The notes beneath the pieces are model-generated. The model worked only from the letters and a program-made list of their open reading frames with translations, had not been told where the DNA came from and made no database searches. The position numbers and the translations under genes were made by a program. From contig JACRAF010000005.1 of NCBI GenBank assembly GCA_016213505.1, positions 43,063-107,062 on the forward strand: a DNA stretch of 64,000 nucleotides, written 5' to 3'. This DNA is from Devosia nanyangense (GTDB taxonomy: Bacteria > Pseudomonadota > Alphaproteobacteria > Rhizobiales > Devosiaceae). Shown here piece by piece: positions 35,513 to 44,881 of this stretch; the stretch's first letter is position 1; each line of letters starts with the position of its first letter.

Positions 35513-38071
35513 CTAAACCGCCGCGCCGTCGGCGCGCTTGGGGGTCTTCGCCGCTTTGGCGTCGGCCGGCGTATCCGAGCGCGCCTTGAGCCCGAAATAG
35601 ATCAGGATCGGGCCGCCGACGATGATCGACGAATAGGTGCCGACGAAGACGCCGAAGGTCATGGCGATGGTGAAGCCGCGGATCACTTCGCCGCCGAACA
35701 GCACCAGCGGCACCAGCGCGCAGAAGATGGTGAAAGCGGTGAGCGAGGTGCGCACGATGGTCTGGTTGATCGAGAGGTTGATCAAGTCCGGCAGCGCCAT
35801 CTTCTTGTATTTGCGCAGATTTTCGCGGATTCGGTCGGAAATGACGACGGTTTCGTTGAGCGACAGGCCCACAAGAGTCAGCACGGCCGCGATCGATGTC
35901 AGGTTGAACTCGATGCCGGTCACCGAGAACAGCCCGATGGTCATGATCACGTCGTGCGAGGTGGTGGTGATGGCGGCGAGCGCGAACTGCCACTCGAAGC
36001 GGAACCAGACGTAAACGAGGATTGCCGCCAGCGCGACGAGCACCGCGATGGTGCCGTTGCGCGCGAGCTCGCCCGAAACCTGCGGGCCGACGGTTTCCGT
36101 CCGCCTGATCTCGTAGTGCTCGGTGAGGAGCGCGTCGCGGACCTTGGTGACCGCGACCTGTTGCGCGGCGTCGCCGCCCGGCTGCTGCTCGACGCGGACC
36201 AGAACGTCCTTGGGCGTGCCGAAGCCCTGCACCTGCACGTCGCCGAGAGCGAGCGTGTCGAGCACCTCGCGGATGCGGCCCGGATCGGCAGCGTCGGCGT
36301 CGCCGGTGTATTGCAGCTCGATGGCCGAACCACCCTTGAAGTCGATACCGAGATTGAAGCCCTTGATGAAGGCCGAACCGATCGAGACCACCGTCAGGAT
36401 GATCGAAATGATGATCACGTAGCGGCTGAGCTGCATGAAGTGGATCTTGGTGCCGTCCGGAATGAACCGGAACACCTGGATCTTGATCTTCTTGGGCCGG
36501 CGGACGCGGAACCAGAGGCCGACGAAATAGAGGGTCACCGTGTAGGCGGTGAAGAGCGAGGTGACGATGCCGAGGCCGAGGGTCACGGCAAAGCCCTGCA
36601 CCGGGCCGGAGCCGAGGAAATAGAGGACGATGGCCGCGATCAGCTGCGTCAGATGCGAGTCGATGATCGTGCCCCAGGCGCGCTTGAAGCCCGCATCGAT
36701 CGCCGCGAGGATCGACTTGCCGGAGTTCAGTTCCTCACGGATGCGCTCGTAGATGAGGACGTTGGCGTCCACCGCCATGCCGAGAGTCAGCACCATGCCG
36801 GCAATACCGGGCAGCGTCAGGGTCGAGCCGAGCAGCGACAGCGAACCTACGATCAGGATGATGTTGAGGACCAGCGAGATGTCCGCAAACAGGCCGAACA
36901 GCCCGTAGGCGACGACCATGAAGGTGACGACCAGGAGCGCCGCGACCGCCATCGCAGTGACGCCCGACTTGATCGAATCGGCGCCCAGGCTGGGGCCGAC
37001 CGAGCGCTCTTCGGCAACGTCGAGCGTCGCCGGCAGCGCGCCGGCGCGCAGCAGCACCGCGAGGTCGTTGGCCGTGGCCGGGGTGAAATTGCCGGTGATC
37101 TGCCCGGAGCCGCCGGTGATCGGCTGCTGGATGGTCGGCGCCGTGATCACCTGATTGTCGAGCAGGATGGCGAAGCGTTTGCCGACATTCTTGGCGGTGA
37201 TTTCGCCGAACAGGATCGCGCCGTGCGTGTTGAAACTGAAGCTGACCACCGACCGGCCGGTCTGCTGGTCGAAGCCCGGCTGCGCGTTTGTGAGATCCTC
37301 GCCGCCCACCTCGACGTTTTCGTTGAGAAGCTCGTTGCCGCCATCGGCGCTCGGCACGATGAAATAGCCGGCGGGGATGCCCTGCGCCTCCGCCGTGGCC
37401 GCCGACATGGTGGGGTGGACCAGGTGGAAGGTGAGGCGCGCGGTTTTCGAAATCAGCTCCTTGAGGCGGGCCGAATCCTCAAAACCCGGCACCTGCACCA
37501 GCACGCGATCGGCGCCCTGGCGCTGGATTGTCGGCTCGGTGGTGCCGACTTCGTCGATGCGCTTGCGGATGACTTCGATCGACTGGGCGATCAGCGACGA
37601 CATGCGGTCGTCGATCCCCTTGGCATTGAGCGTGACGGTGATCTTGCCGTCCGCCGTCTCGCCGAAATCGAGCTCTGCCGTGCCGCCGAGGCCGAGCACG
37701 CCGCCACCGGTCTGCAGCTTCTGCAGCGCCGTGCTGGCGGCGGCCTTCTGCGTCGGATCGGTCAGCTCGATGGTGATGCTGTCGGCACCGGTGGTGATGA
37801 TGTTGCCGATGCCGTTCTCGCCGGCGAGAATCTGCCGGGCGTCGCGGCGCAGCGTCTTCAGCCGCTCGGTGATCACCGACTCCCGGTTCACCTGCAGCAG
37901 GAGGTGCGAGCCGCCCTGCAGATCGAGGCCGAGCGTCATGCCGGAATGCGGCAGCCAGCCCGGCCAATTGGCCGTCACGTCCTTGGAGAAGAAATTGGGG
38001 ATCGCAAAGACGATGCCCAGCACGGCGACGAAGAGAATGATCGCGGTGCGGAGCGGCGAAAACTGCAGCAT
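35513..38071 (-). CDS. secDF: Fused protein-export membrane protein SecDF
   Basis: 852 residues. The SecD half (N-terminal helix, ~400-residue periplasmic domain, five helices with LGMAVDANVLIYERIREEL) is fused at ~residue 545 to the SecF half (FNLGIDFKGGSAIELQY, then VVISDRIRENLRK). Uses the proton gradient to pull exported proteins across the inner membrane with SecYEG. YajC is encoded immediately upstream. Confidence 0.96.
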   Translation of the reverse strand: MLQFSPLRTAIILFVAVLGIVFAIPNFFSKDVTANWPGWLPHSGMTLGLDLQGGSHLLLQVNRESVITERLKTLRRDARQILAGENGIGNIITTGADSITIELTDPTQKAAASTALQKLQTGGGVLGLGGTAELDFGETADGKITVTLNAKGIDDRMSSLIAQSIEVIRKRIDEVGTTEPTIQRQGADRVLVQVPGFEDSARLKELISKTARLTFHLVHPTMSAATAEAQGIPAGYFIVPSADGGNELLNENVEVGGEDLTNAQPGFDQQTGRSVVSFSFNTHGAILFGEITAKNVGKRFAILLDNQVITAPTIQQPITGGSGQITGNFTPATANDLAVLLRAGALPATLDVAEERSVGPSLGADSIKSGVTAMAVAALLVVTFMVVAYGLFGLFADISLVLNIILIVGSLSLLGSTLTLPGIAGMVLTLGMAVDANVLIYERIREELNSGKSILAAIDAGFKRAWGTIIDSHLTQLIAAIVLYFLGSGPVQGFAVTLGLGIVTSLFTAYTVTLYFVGLWFRVRRPKKIKIQVFRFIPDGTKIHFMQLSRYVIIISIILTVVSIGSAFIKGFNLGIDFKGGSAIELQYTGDADAADPGRIREVLDTLALGDVQVQGFGTPKDVLVRVEQQPGGDAAQQVAVTKVRDALLTEHYEIRRTETVGPQVSGELARNGTIAVLVALAAILVYVWFRFEWQFALAAITTTSHDVIMTIGLFSVTGIEFNLTSIAAVLTLVGLSLNETVVISDRIRENLRKYKKMALPDLINLSINQTIVRTSLTAFTIFCALVPLVLFGGEVIRGFTIAMTFGVFVGTYSSIIVGGPILIYFGLKARSDTPADAKAAKTPKRADGAAV

Positions 38072-38122
38072 ACTGTGGGCTCGTCCCTAGCGGCCCAGAC
38101 GGGCCAATTGTCGGTCAGGCCC

Positions 38123-38476
38123 TCAGGCCTTGTTGTCGTTGACCGGGTTCGACTTCGAACGCACGTCGGTGATCATGCCGCGCACGATCTTGACGCGGGT
38201 GCCCTGGGCGATTTCGACCTCAAGGTCCTCGCCGTCGACGGCCTTGGTCACCTTGCCGATGATGCCGCCGGTGGTGACCACCGTGTCGCCGCGGGTGATC
38301 GCCGAAAGCATGGCCTGCTGCGCCTTGGCCCGCTTCTGCTGCGGACGGAAGATCAGGAGCCAGAAGATCACCACCAGAAGCAGGATCGGGGCGAACTGGA
38401 TCAGGAGGTCGGTAATTCCTCCCGTGCCGGTGGCGGGGGTGCCGGTGCTCTGCGCGAGAGCGGCGGTCACGAACAT
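38123..38476 (-). CDS. yajC: Preprotein translocase subunit YajC
   Basis: 117 residues with a single membrane helix (FAPILLLVVIFWLLIFRPQQKR) and the conserved GDTVVTTGGIIGKV. Accessory subunit of SecDF-YajC. First gene of a yajC-secDF-Mth938-SQS/PSY operon. Confidence 0.96.
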   Translation of the reverse strand: MFVTAALAQSTGTPATGTGGITDLLIQFAPILLLVVIFWLLIFRPQQKRAKAQQAMLSAITRGDTVVTTGGIIGKVTKAVDGEDLEVEIAQGTRVKIVRGMITDVRSKSNPVNDNKA

Positions 38477-38667
38477 GTAAGTCTCCTTGTGGAATGGACG
38501 GTCGGCTTGTCAAAACGCCGCGGTTGATCGCATATAGGCTGCGTTTCCGGCAATGGGACTACCCACCCGGCTCAAAGCGCGCGGACTATATAGCCGCACC
38601 CAACCGATTGCAAAGCAGTTCGATCCGGCGCTCCACCGCCCATTCGACTGAGGAAAATCCCCGAAAA

Positions 38668-39534
38668 ATGCCCGACGACACCCTGACGCAGATCGCCGCG
38701 GCGCTCGAACGCATCGCCGGCCGGCTCGAGGCCATGGCGCCGTCCGGCGAGTCGCAGGGGCCGGCGCTCGGCATCGAGGACGCCTACCACTGGGACACGG
38801 CGGGCAACCGGCTGATGCCGGTGCCCAAAGTCGCCCGCGTGCCGTTCGGGCTGCTCAAGGGCATCGACAGCGTGCGCGATACGCTGCTCGCCAACACCAC
38901 CCAGTTCGCCCGGGGCTTTGCCGCCAACAACGCCCTCCTTTGGGGCGCCCGGGGGATGGGCAAGAGCTCGCTGGTCAAGGCCGTGCATGCGGAGGTCGCG
39001 GGGCACGTGCCGGGCCGGCTGATCCTCATCGAGATTTCCCGCGAGGACATCGAGACCCTGCCCCGGCTGATGCGGCTGATCGCCCAGCAGGAGGCACGCT
39101 TCATCGTGTTCTGCGACGACCTTAGCTTCGACAAGGACGAGACCAGCTACAAATCGCTCAAGGCCATCCTCGATGGCGGTCTCGAAGGGCGGCCGGAGAA
39201 CGCGCTGTTTTGCGCCACCTCCAACCGCCGCCACATGATGCCGCGCGACATGATCGACAACGAGCGCGCCACCGCCATCAACCCTGGCGAGGCAGTCGAG
39301 GAAAAGGTCTCGCTCTCCGACCGCTTCGGGCTCTGGCTGGGCTTCCACAATTGCGACCAGCCAACCTATCTCAGCATGATCCGCGGCTATTGCGACGCCT
39401 ATGGGCTCGCGATCGACGACGACACCCTCACCGCCCGCGCCATCGAATGGGCCCAGACCCGCGGCGCCCGCTCCGGCCGCGTCGCCATCCAGTTCGTGCG
39501 GAATTTGGCGGGGGAGATGGGGAAGGCGATCTGA
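38668..39534 (+). CDS. DUF815 family AAA ATPase
   Basis: 288 residues. Walker A GARGMGKSS and Walker B FIVFCDDLSF, with the YKSLKAILDGGLEGRPENALFCATSNRRHMMP block diagnostic of DUF815. Function unknown; possibly a chaperone-like ATPase. Divergent from yajC. GAGGAAA lies about 12 nt before the ATG. Confidence 0.92.
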   Translation: MPDDTLTQIAAALERIAGRLEAMAPSGESQGPALGIEDAYHWDTAGNRLMPVPKVARVPFGLLKGIDSVRDTLLANTTQFARGFAANNALLWGARGMGKSSLVKAVHAEVAGHVPGRLILIEISREDIETLPRLMRLIAQQEARFIVFCDDLSFDKDETSYKSLKAILDGGLEGRPENALFCATSNRRHMMPRDMIDNERATAINPGEAVEEKVSLSDRFGLWLGFHNCDQPTYLSMIRGYCDAYGLAIDDDTLTARAIEWAQTRGARSGRVAIQFVRNLAGEMGKAI

Positions 39535-39537
39535 AGA

Positions 39538-39618
39538 GGTGAATGGTGAATGGTGAATGGTGAATGAGAAAATGGGACCCGCGAGGCCCCATTCACAATT
39601 CACCATTCGCAATTCACG
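39538..39618. repeat. Inverted arrays of a 7-bp motif (GGTGAAT / ATTCACN)
   Basis: Four tandem copies of GGTGAAT (39538-39565) face four copies of ATTCAC-type heptamers (39591-39618), with an inner ATGGG/CCCAT stem. The whole forms a long imperfect hairpin between convergent genes and probably acts as a terminator. Confidence 0.75.
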
Positions 39619-39622
39619 CCTT

Positions 39623-40753
39623 CTACCCCGCCAGCAGCGGGATCGGGTCGACTGGCGTCGCACCCTTGCGCAGCTCGAAGTGGAGTTGCGGGCGGCTCAC
39701 CGAGCCGGTCATGCCGACGAGCCCGATATTGTCGCCGCGGCTGACATTGTCGCCCTTGCTGACGCCGGCCGATTTGAGGTGGGCGTAGGCCGATACGTAC
39801 CCGTTGGGGTGACGGATGAGGACCAGCACGCCATAGCCCTCGACACCGGAGCCGACATAGATCACCTGGCCGTTCTCGGCGGCGCGGACGGCGGAGCCCT
39901 CCGGCGCATCGATGTTGATGCCGGTGCCCTTGGAGGTGATGAAGTCGGTGATCACCTTGCCCGAGACCGGCCAGCGGAACTTGTCGGCTCCCGACATCAC
40001 CGGCTCGATCGCGGCGACCTTGGCGGGCGCCGGATCGGCGGCCACCGGCGTGGTGGATGTGTTGGGATCGACCAGCTTGGCGTCGGTGATGGCCGAGGTC
40101 TTGGTCGGCACCAGCGCGGCCGCCGGGCTTTCGACCGGCGCGATGGAGGCGACCTTGGTCGTCGCCGGGCCCTTGGCGGCCAACAGGTCGGCGCGGCCCG
40201 GAATGATGATCTTCTGGCCGACGAAGATCTTGTCGGGCGAGGAGAAACCGTTCGCCTGCACGATCGCCTGCGCCGTCACATCGTAGCGGCGGGCGATGGT
40301 GTAGAGCGACTCTCCACTCTCGATGACGTGGACATAGGCGTTCTCGGGAACGACCGCGAGGCTCGGCGGCACCGGAGTGGACGTAGAGCCCAGCGAGGCG
40401 GTCTTCGCCGACGGGGCAAACGAGGGCTGGGCTGACATGGTCTCATTTCCTGTGAGAGGCGGCAGGGTGGAAGTCGAAACTGAACCGATGGGCGCGCTTC
40501 CGGTGACGAGGCCACCGGAGCCGCCAATGCCTTCGGGCGGAATGAATGGGCCGACGGCGACCTGCTGCGACACCGGTTTCAGCGTCTGCGGCATAGTCTG
40601 CGGGCCGCTGGCGGAAGCGCTGGGCGCAACCGAGCCGGTCACGTCCCCGGACCCCAGACCGAGAGAGGAGCAGCCCGCGAGCGACACCGACGCCAGCAGC
40701 AAGCTGGTGAGGGCAGCAACCTTCAGCGCCTGGCCGGCAACGCGAATACTCAT
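39623..40753 (-). CDS. LysM/M23-domain lipoprotein, NlpD-like
   Basis: 376 residues. Lipoprotein signal with lipobox LAGC (residues ~24-27), a LysM domain (~145-190, HVIESGESLYTIARRYDVT) and a C-terminal LytM/M23 domain. The zinc ligands are altered: the HxGxD site reads TGINID and HLHFE reads QLHFE, so it is probably catalytically dead, like NlpD/EnvC. Such proteins activate cell-wall amidases during division. Proline/serine/threonine-rich linkers separate the domains. Confidence 0.9.
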   Translation of the reverse strand: MSIRVAGQALKVAALTSLLLASVSLAGCSSLGLGSGDVTGSVAPSASASGPQTMPQTLKPVSQQVAVGPFIPPEGIGGSGGLVTGSAPIGSVSTSTLPPLTGNETMSAQPSFAPSAKTASLGSTSTPVPPSLAVVPENAYVHVIESGESLYTIARRYDVTAQAIVQANGFSSPDKIFVGQKIIIPGRADLLAAKGPATTKVASIAPVESPAAALVPTKTSAITDAKLVDPNTSTTPVAADPAPAKVAAIEPVMSGADKFRWPVSGKVITDFITSKGTGINIDAPEGSAVRAAENGQVIYVGSGVEGYGVLVLIRHPNGYVSAYAHLKSAGVSKGDNVSRGDNIGLVGMTGSVSRPQLHFELRKGATPVDPIPLLAG

Positions 40754-40987
40754 CAGTCCAACTCGTACGCAACCACTCGATGGAACCGACGATAGGCATT
40801 TTAGGTAAAGACGAGTTTAAGGCGAATCCCGTTTTGCGCGAGCCGACGCGCCGCTGTTCAGACGTGATTAGGGTTAAGGCCGCAGCCAGGCCCGGCGACC
40901 AACGCCCAGAGACCGCGGCGCGCCTCGTTGAAGCGCCACCCCCGCCATGCCATATCTGAGCGGCCAGTCGAGCGAGGAGACGCAACC

Positions 40988-41221
40988 ATGCCCATGGCAG
41001 CCAGCGAGATTGAAAAACGCATCAAGGCCGCGATTCCGGACGCCAAGGTGGAAATCCGCGATCTCGCCGGCGACGGCGATCACTGGGCGGCGACGGTCAT
41101 CTCCGAAAGCTTCCGCGGCAAGTCCCGCGTCCAGCAGCATCAGCTCGTCAACGCCGCCTTCGGCAAGGACATGGGCACGACGCTGCACTCGCTGGCCATC
41201 CAGACTGCCGTGCCGGAGTAG
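40988..41221 (+). CDS. bolA: BolA family protein
   Basis: 77 residues with SEIEKRIKAAIPDAKVEI, a GDHWAATVISESFRGKSRVQQHQLV core and the family histidine. BolA proteins bind [2Fe-2S] clusters with monothiol glutaredoxins; the partner gene lies 164 nt downstream. GAGGAG is 8 nt before the ATG. Confidence 0.93.
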   Translation: MPMAASEIEKRIKAAIPDAKVEIRDLAGDGDHWAATVISESFRGKSRVQQHQLVNAAFGKDMGTTLHSLAIQTAVPE

Positions 41222-41385
41222 CAGTCAGGATCCTCCCCCGCGCAGCAGGCGGTGGGGGCGGCCGCCAACACCGGACCTTTTGCCCTACCATCGTCACATC
41301 CCGATGAACGCCTCGACAGCGGCACAATCTCGGCCTATTTACGGGAAACTCTCCGGTTCCTCCCCGGGTGCGAAAGGCTATCCCT

Positions 41386-41721
41386 ATGACCGACATCAAC
41401 GCATTCATCGACGACAAGGTGAAGTCCAACGACGTGTTCCTGTTCATGAAGGGCACGCCCGATTTCCCGATGTGCGGCTTCTCGGGCCGCGTCATCCAGA
41501 TTCTCGACTACCTGGGCGTCGAGTATCAGAGCGCCAACGTGCTCGAGAACCAGGAACTGCGCGAGGGCATCAAGGCCTACACCAACTGGCCGACCATCCC
41601 GCAGCTCTACGTCAAGGGCGAGTTCGTCGGCGGGGCCGACATCATCACCGAGATGTTCCAGGCGGGCGAACTGCAGACGCACCTCGCCGACAAGGGCATC
41701 GCCCTCAAGCAGAGCGCCTGA
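41386..41721 (+). CDS. grxD: Monothiol glutaredoxin (Grx4 type)
   Basis: 111 residues with the CGFS active site ([10 protein letters not shown]), the [19 protein letters not shown] block and the C-terminal [10 protein letters not shown]. Carries and transfers [2Fe-2S] clusters, acting with BolA. ATG at 41386 chosen from homology; a GTG six codons earlier is also open. Confidence 0.95.
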   Translation: MTDINAFIDDKVKSNDVFLFMKGTPDFPMCGFSGRVIQILDYLGVEYQSANVLENQELREGIKAYTNWPTIPQLYVKGEFVGGADIITEMFQAGELQTHLADKGIALKQSA

Positions 41722-41735
41722 TCCCCGATCAAATC

Positions 41736-41786
41736 GCGTGATCGGCTGCATCACGCAATACGATTTCCCCGCCCCCATGGGCGGGG
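41736..41786. terminator. Two hairpins after grxD
   Basis: GCGTGAT/ATCACGC (41736-41756) and CCCCGCCC/GGGCGGGG (41767-41786), both perfect, occupy the grxD-MFS gap. The second is the stronger; it lacks a T-run. Confidence 0.55.
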
Positions 41787-41817
41787 ATAGAAGCGGGGCT
41801 CCCCTGGATTCCCGCCC

Positions 41818-43047
41818 ATGACCCTCGCCGCCACCGCCCCTGCCCGCTCCGCCGCCGTGCCGCTGATTGTGCTGGTCATTGCCGGCTGCATCGTCGCGGC
41901 CGCCACCAACGGCATCCGCAACAGTTTTGGGCTGTTCACGCTGCCGGTCACTGCCGATCTCGGCATCAGCCGCGAGACCTGGGCGATGGCGATGGCCATC
42001 CAGAACCTCGCCTGGGGCATCGCGCAGCCCTTCGCGGGCGGGATCGCCGACCGCTACGGCACCGGCCGGGTGATCGCCGCGGGGCTCCTGCTCTACGCGG
42101 CGGGCCTGGTGCTCTCGGCCGTCTCGCCGACCGGCACCATGCTGTTCTTCACCGCCGGCATCCTCAGCGGCGTCGGCTTCGCGACCTGCGGCTTCTCGCT
42201 CGTCATGGCCGCGTTCGGGCGCAGCGTGCCGCAGGAGAAGCGGAGCTTCATTTTCGGCATCGCCACCGCCGCCTCCTCGTTCGGGCAGTTCCTGTTCGCG
42301 CCGATCAGCCAGGGCTTCATCTCCGCCTTCGGCTGGCAGTCGGCATTCGTCTATCTCGCCGCCATCGTGGTCCTGGTGATCCCGCTGACCTTCGCGCTGC
42401 GCGGCCGCTCCGAGAGCGTCGCCGGCCAGGCCGACCTCAGATTCATGGAGGCGCTCAGCCGCGCCTGGGGCTACGGCTCCTACCGGCTGCTGGTGATCGG
42501 CTTTTTCGTCTGCGGCTTCCACCTTGCCTTCATCAACGTCCACATGCCGGCCTATCTGGTGCAGTGCGGCCTGCCGCCCGAAGTGGGCAGCTGGTCGATC
42601 GCGGTGATTGGCCTGTTCAACATCGTCGGCTCACTGCTCTCGGGCTATCTCGGCAGCCGCTTCCCCAAGCAGCTGCTGCTGTCGGCGATCTACTTCTCGC
42701 GCGCCATGGCGATCGCCCTGTTCATGCTGTTCCCGGTCACCGAGGCGAGCGCGCTGATGTTCTCGGCGGCGATGGGCCTGCTCTGGCTGTCGACCGTGCC
42801 GCTGACCGCGGGGCTGGTCAGCCTCTTCTTCGGCGCCCGCTACATGGGCATGCTCTACGGCATCGCCTTCCTCAGCCATCAGGTCGGATCATTCGTCGGC
42901 GTGTGGCTCGGCGGCTATGTCTACGACACCACCGGCTCGTACAGTCTCGTGTGGTATCTCGGCATCCTGCTCGGGCTCGGCTCGGCGGCCATCAATCTGC
43001 CGATCAAGGAAGTCCCGGCGCAGAAATTCCACGCCGCGCCGGTCTGA
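41818..43047 (+). CDS. MFS transporter (monocarboxylate/OFA-like)
   Basis: 409 residues, twelve predicted helices. The pattern NGIRNSFGLFTLPVTADLGISRE with NLAWGIAQPFAGGIADRYGTGRV is that of the MCT/oxalate-formate branch of the major facilitator superfamily. Substrate unknown, probably an organic acid. Confidence 0.87.
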   Translation: MTLAATAPARSAAVPLIVLVIAGCIVAAATNGIRNSFGLFTLPVTADLGISRETWAMAMAIQNLAWGIAQPFAGGIADRYGTGRVIAAGLLLYAAGLVLSAVSPTGTMLFFTAGILSGVGFATCGFSLVMAAFGRSVPQEKRSFIFGIATAASSFGQFLFAPISQGFISAFGWQSAFVYLAAIVVLVIPLTFALRGRSESVAGQADLRFMEALSRAWGYGSYRLLVIGFFVCGFHLAFINVHMPAYLVQCGLPPEVGSWSIAVIGLFNIVGSLLSGYLGSRFPKQLLLSAIYFSRAMAIALFMLFPVTEASALMFSAAMGLLWLSTVPLTAGLVSLFFGARYMGMLYGIAFLSHQVGSFVGVWLGGYVYDTTGSYSLVWYLGILLGLGSAAINLPIKEVPAQKFHAAPV

Positions 43048-43076
43048 TCGACGATGTCGTAACTTGAATTGGCGGA

Positions 43077-43096
43077 GCCGAGCGTTCATGCTCGGC
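43077..43096. terminator. Hairpin between the two MFS genes
   Basis: GCCGAGC (43077-43083) and GCTCGGC (43090-43096) with a 6-nt loop. Confidence 0.5.
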
Positions 43097-43131
43097 GCCA
43101 TCGGGCCGATCTCCCGGCTTCCGGATTACAC

Positions 43132-44382
43132 ATGACAGCTCAATCCATTTCGGCGCGGGTGTTGTCCCGCCCAGAATTCATTGCCCTCGTCGCGGCCTTG
43201 ATGGCGCTCAACGCGCTGGCGATCGACGTGATGCTGCCGGCGCTGCCCTATATGGGCGAGGCGCTCGGCGTCACCAATGTCAACGAGCGTCAGCTCGTCG
43301 TTTCCGCGTACATGATCGGGTTCGGCGCGGCGCAACTCGTCTTCGGCCCGATCACCGATCGCTTCGGCCGCCGCGCGCCGCTGTTCGTGGGCATCGCGCT
43401 CTATGTCGTCTGTGCCTTCGCCGCGACGTTCGCGCCGACCTTCGCCATCCTGCTCGGTCTCCGCTTCGTCCAGGGCCTGGGCGCCGCCGCCACGCGCGTC
43501 ATCGCCATTTCGGTGATCCGCGACCGCTATTCGGGCCGCGAGATGGCCTCGGTGATGTCGCTGACCTTCATGGTGTTCATGGCGGTCCCCATCGTCGCGC
43601 CGGGCGTCGGCCAGGTAATCCTGCTCACCGGCCCCTGGCACCTGATCTTCATCTTCATGACGGTGCTGGCGAGCGCTGTCGGCATCTGGGCCTGGATCCG
43701 ACTGCCGGAGACGCTGCACCCCGAATATCGCCGGGCGCTCTCGGTTCGCGTGATCGCCGATGGCTTCCGGCTGGTCGTCACCAATCGCGTGGCGTTCTTC
43801 TATGGACTGTGCGGGACGTTCCTGTTCGGCGCCATGTTCGGCTTCATCATCTGCACGCAACAGATTTTCGTCGGCATCTATGGCCTCGGGCCCTACTTCC
43901 CGATCGCGTTCGCAAGTATCGCCGGACTGATGGCGCTGGCCAATTTCCTCAACTCGTCGATCGTCAAGCGGGTCGGCATGCGCCGGCTCAGCCACTTCTC
44001 GATGCTCGTCTACATGGCCTGCGCGACGGTCATTCTGATCCTGAGCCTCACGGGACCGGTGCCCTTCTGGCTCTACTACGCCCTGCTGATGGTGCTGCAA
44101 TTCGCCTTCGCCTGGGCGTCGTCGAACATGAACTCGCTGTCGATGGAGCCGCTCGGCGCGGTCGCCGGCACGGCCGCCGCCGTTTTCGGCTTCATGCAGA
44201 CCGTCGGCGGAGCGGTGCTCGGCACCTTCATCGGCCAGCAGTTCAACGGCACGCTCACCCCCAACGCGGTGGGCTACGTCGTCATGGGCGCGCTGGTGTT
44301 GATCTGCGTGCTGATCGCCGAAAACGGCCGCCTCTTTGGGGTCGGCAAGGAATACGAGACCGCGCCGGTGGCAGTCGAATAG
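43132..44382 (+). CDS. Bcr/CflA-family MFS drug efflux transporter
   Basis: 416 residues from the ATG at 43132. DHA1 pattern: LNALAIDVMLPALPYMGEALG, GPITDRFGRRAPLFVG and RFVQGLGAAATRVIAISVIRD. Bcr/CflA pumps export drugs or small metabolites by proton antiport. The range of this one is unknown. Confidence 0.9.
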   Translation: MTAQSISARVLSRPEFIALVAALMALNALAIDVMLPALPYMGEALGVTNVNERQLVVSAYMIGFGAAQLVFGPITDRFGRRAPLFVGIALYVVCAFAATFAPTFAILLGLRFVQGLGAAATRVIAISVIRDRYSGREMASVMSLTFMVFMAVPIVAPGVGQVILLTGPWHLIFIFMTVLASAVGIWAWIRLPETLHPEYRRALSVRVIADGFRLVVTNRVAFFYGLCGTFLFGAMFGFIICTQQIFVGIYGLGPYFPIAFASIAGLMALANFLNSSIVKRVGMRRLSHFSMLVYMACATVILILSLTGPVPFWLYYALLMVLQFAFAWASSNMNSLSMEPLGAVAGTAAAVFGFMQTVGGAVLGTFIGQQFNGTLTPNAVGYVVMGALVLICVLIAENGRLFGVGKEYETAPVAVE

Positions 44383-44385
44383 GCG

Positions 44386-44844
44386 CTACGGCAGCACCAC
44401 CGTCATGCTCTGGAACTTGTTCCCCGACGGCGCGCCGCCCGGATACATGTCGAACGCAAACGTCGATCCGGTCAGCGACGAGGGGAAGGTGAAGGTGGCC
44501 ATGCCTATGCCCTCGTCGTCGGTGACGATCCGGCCCAGGGCCTGAACGCACTTCAGGTAGAAATCGTAAGTGGTGTTCGGCGTGACCGTCATGGCGACCT
44601 GAACGGTCGTCGTCCCGCCCGCCGCGGTCACCCAGATCTCGCCGCCGCGCGTCCGGTTCGGATCGTCCTGGACCGTCGTGTTCGTGCAGTCGGACTCGTC
44701 CTGCTGGATGAGCGACACCACCACGCCGTTGGCGACCATCGGCGCGTCGAAGGCGGACTCGGCGCCCGCGGCGGAGGCAAGAGCGAACAGCGCCGCAACG
44801 CCTCCCATCAGGGCACTGGCGGCCCTCGATCCATGCATCTGCAT
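44386..44844 (-). CDS. Exported hypothetical protein
   Basis: 152 residues with a signal peptide (cleavage near SAAGA). The mature part is rich in Thr and Val with two cysteines and looks beta-stranded (TTTVQVAMTVTPNTTYDFYLKC). Next to a second exported protein in the same orientation; possibly co-functioning at the surface. No family recognised. Confidence 0.7.
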   Translation of the reverse strand: MQMHGSRAASALMGGVAALFALASAAGAESAFDAPMVANGVVVSLIQQDESDCTNTTVQDDPNRTRGGEIWVTAAGGTTTVQVAMTVTPNTTYDFYLKCVQALGRIVTDDEGIGMATFTFPSSLTGSTFAFDMYPGGAPSGNKFQSMTVVLP

Positions 44845-44881
44845 CGGCGATCCTCCATCAGACCCGAGAACGCGGGTCGCC

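Noticed and set aside
39538..39618. Short repeated units as a possible CRISPR array
   Set aside because: Units are 7 bp, contiguous and without spacers; no cas genes nearby.
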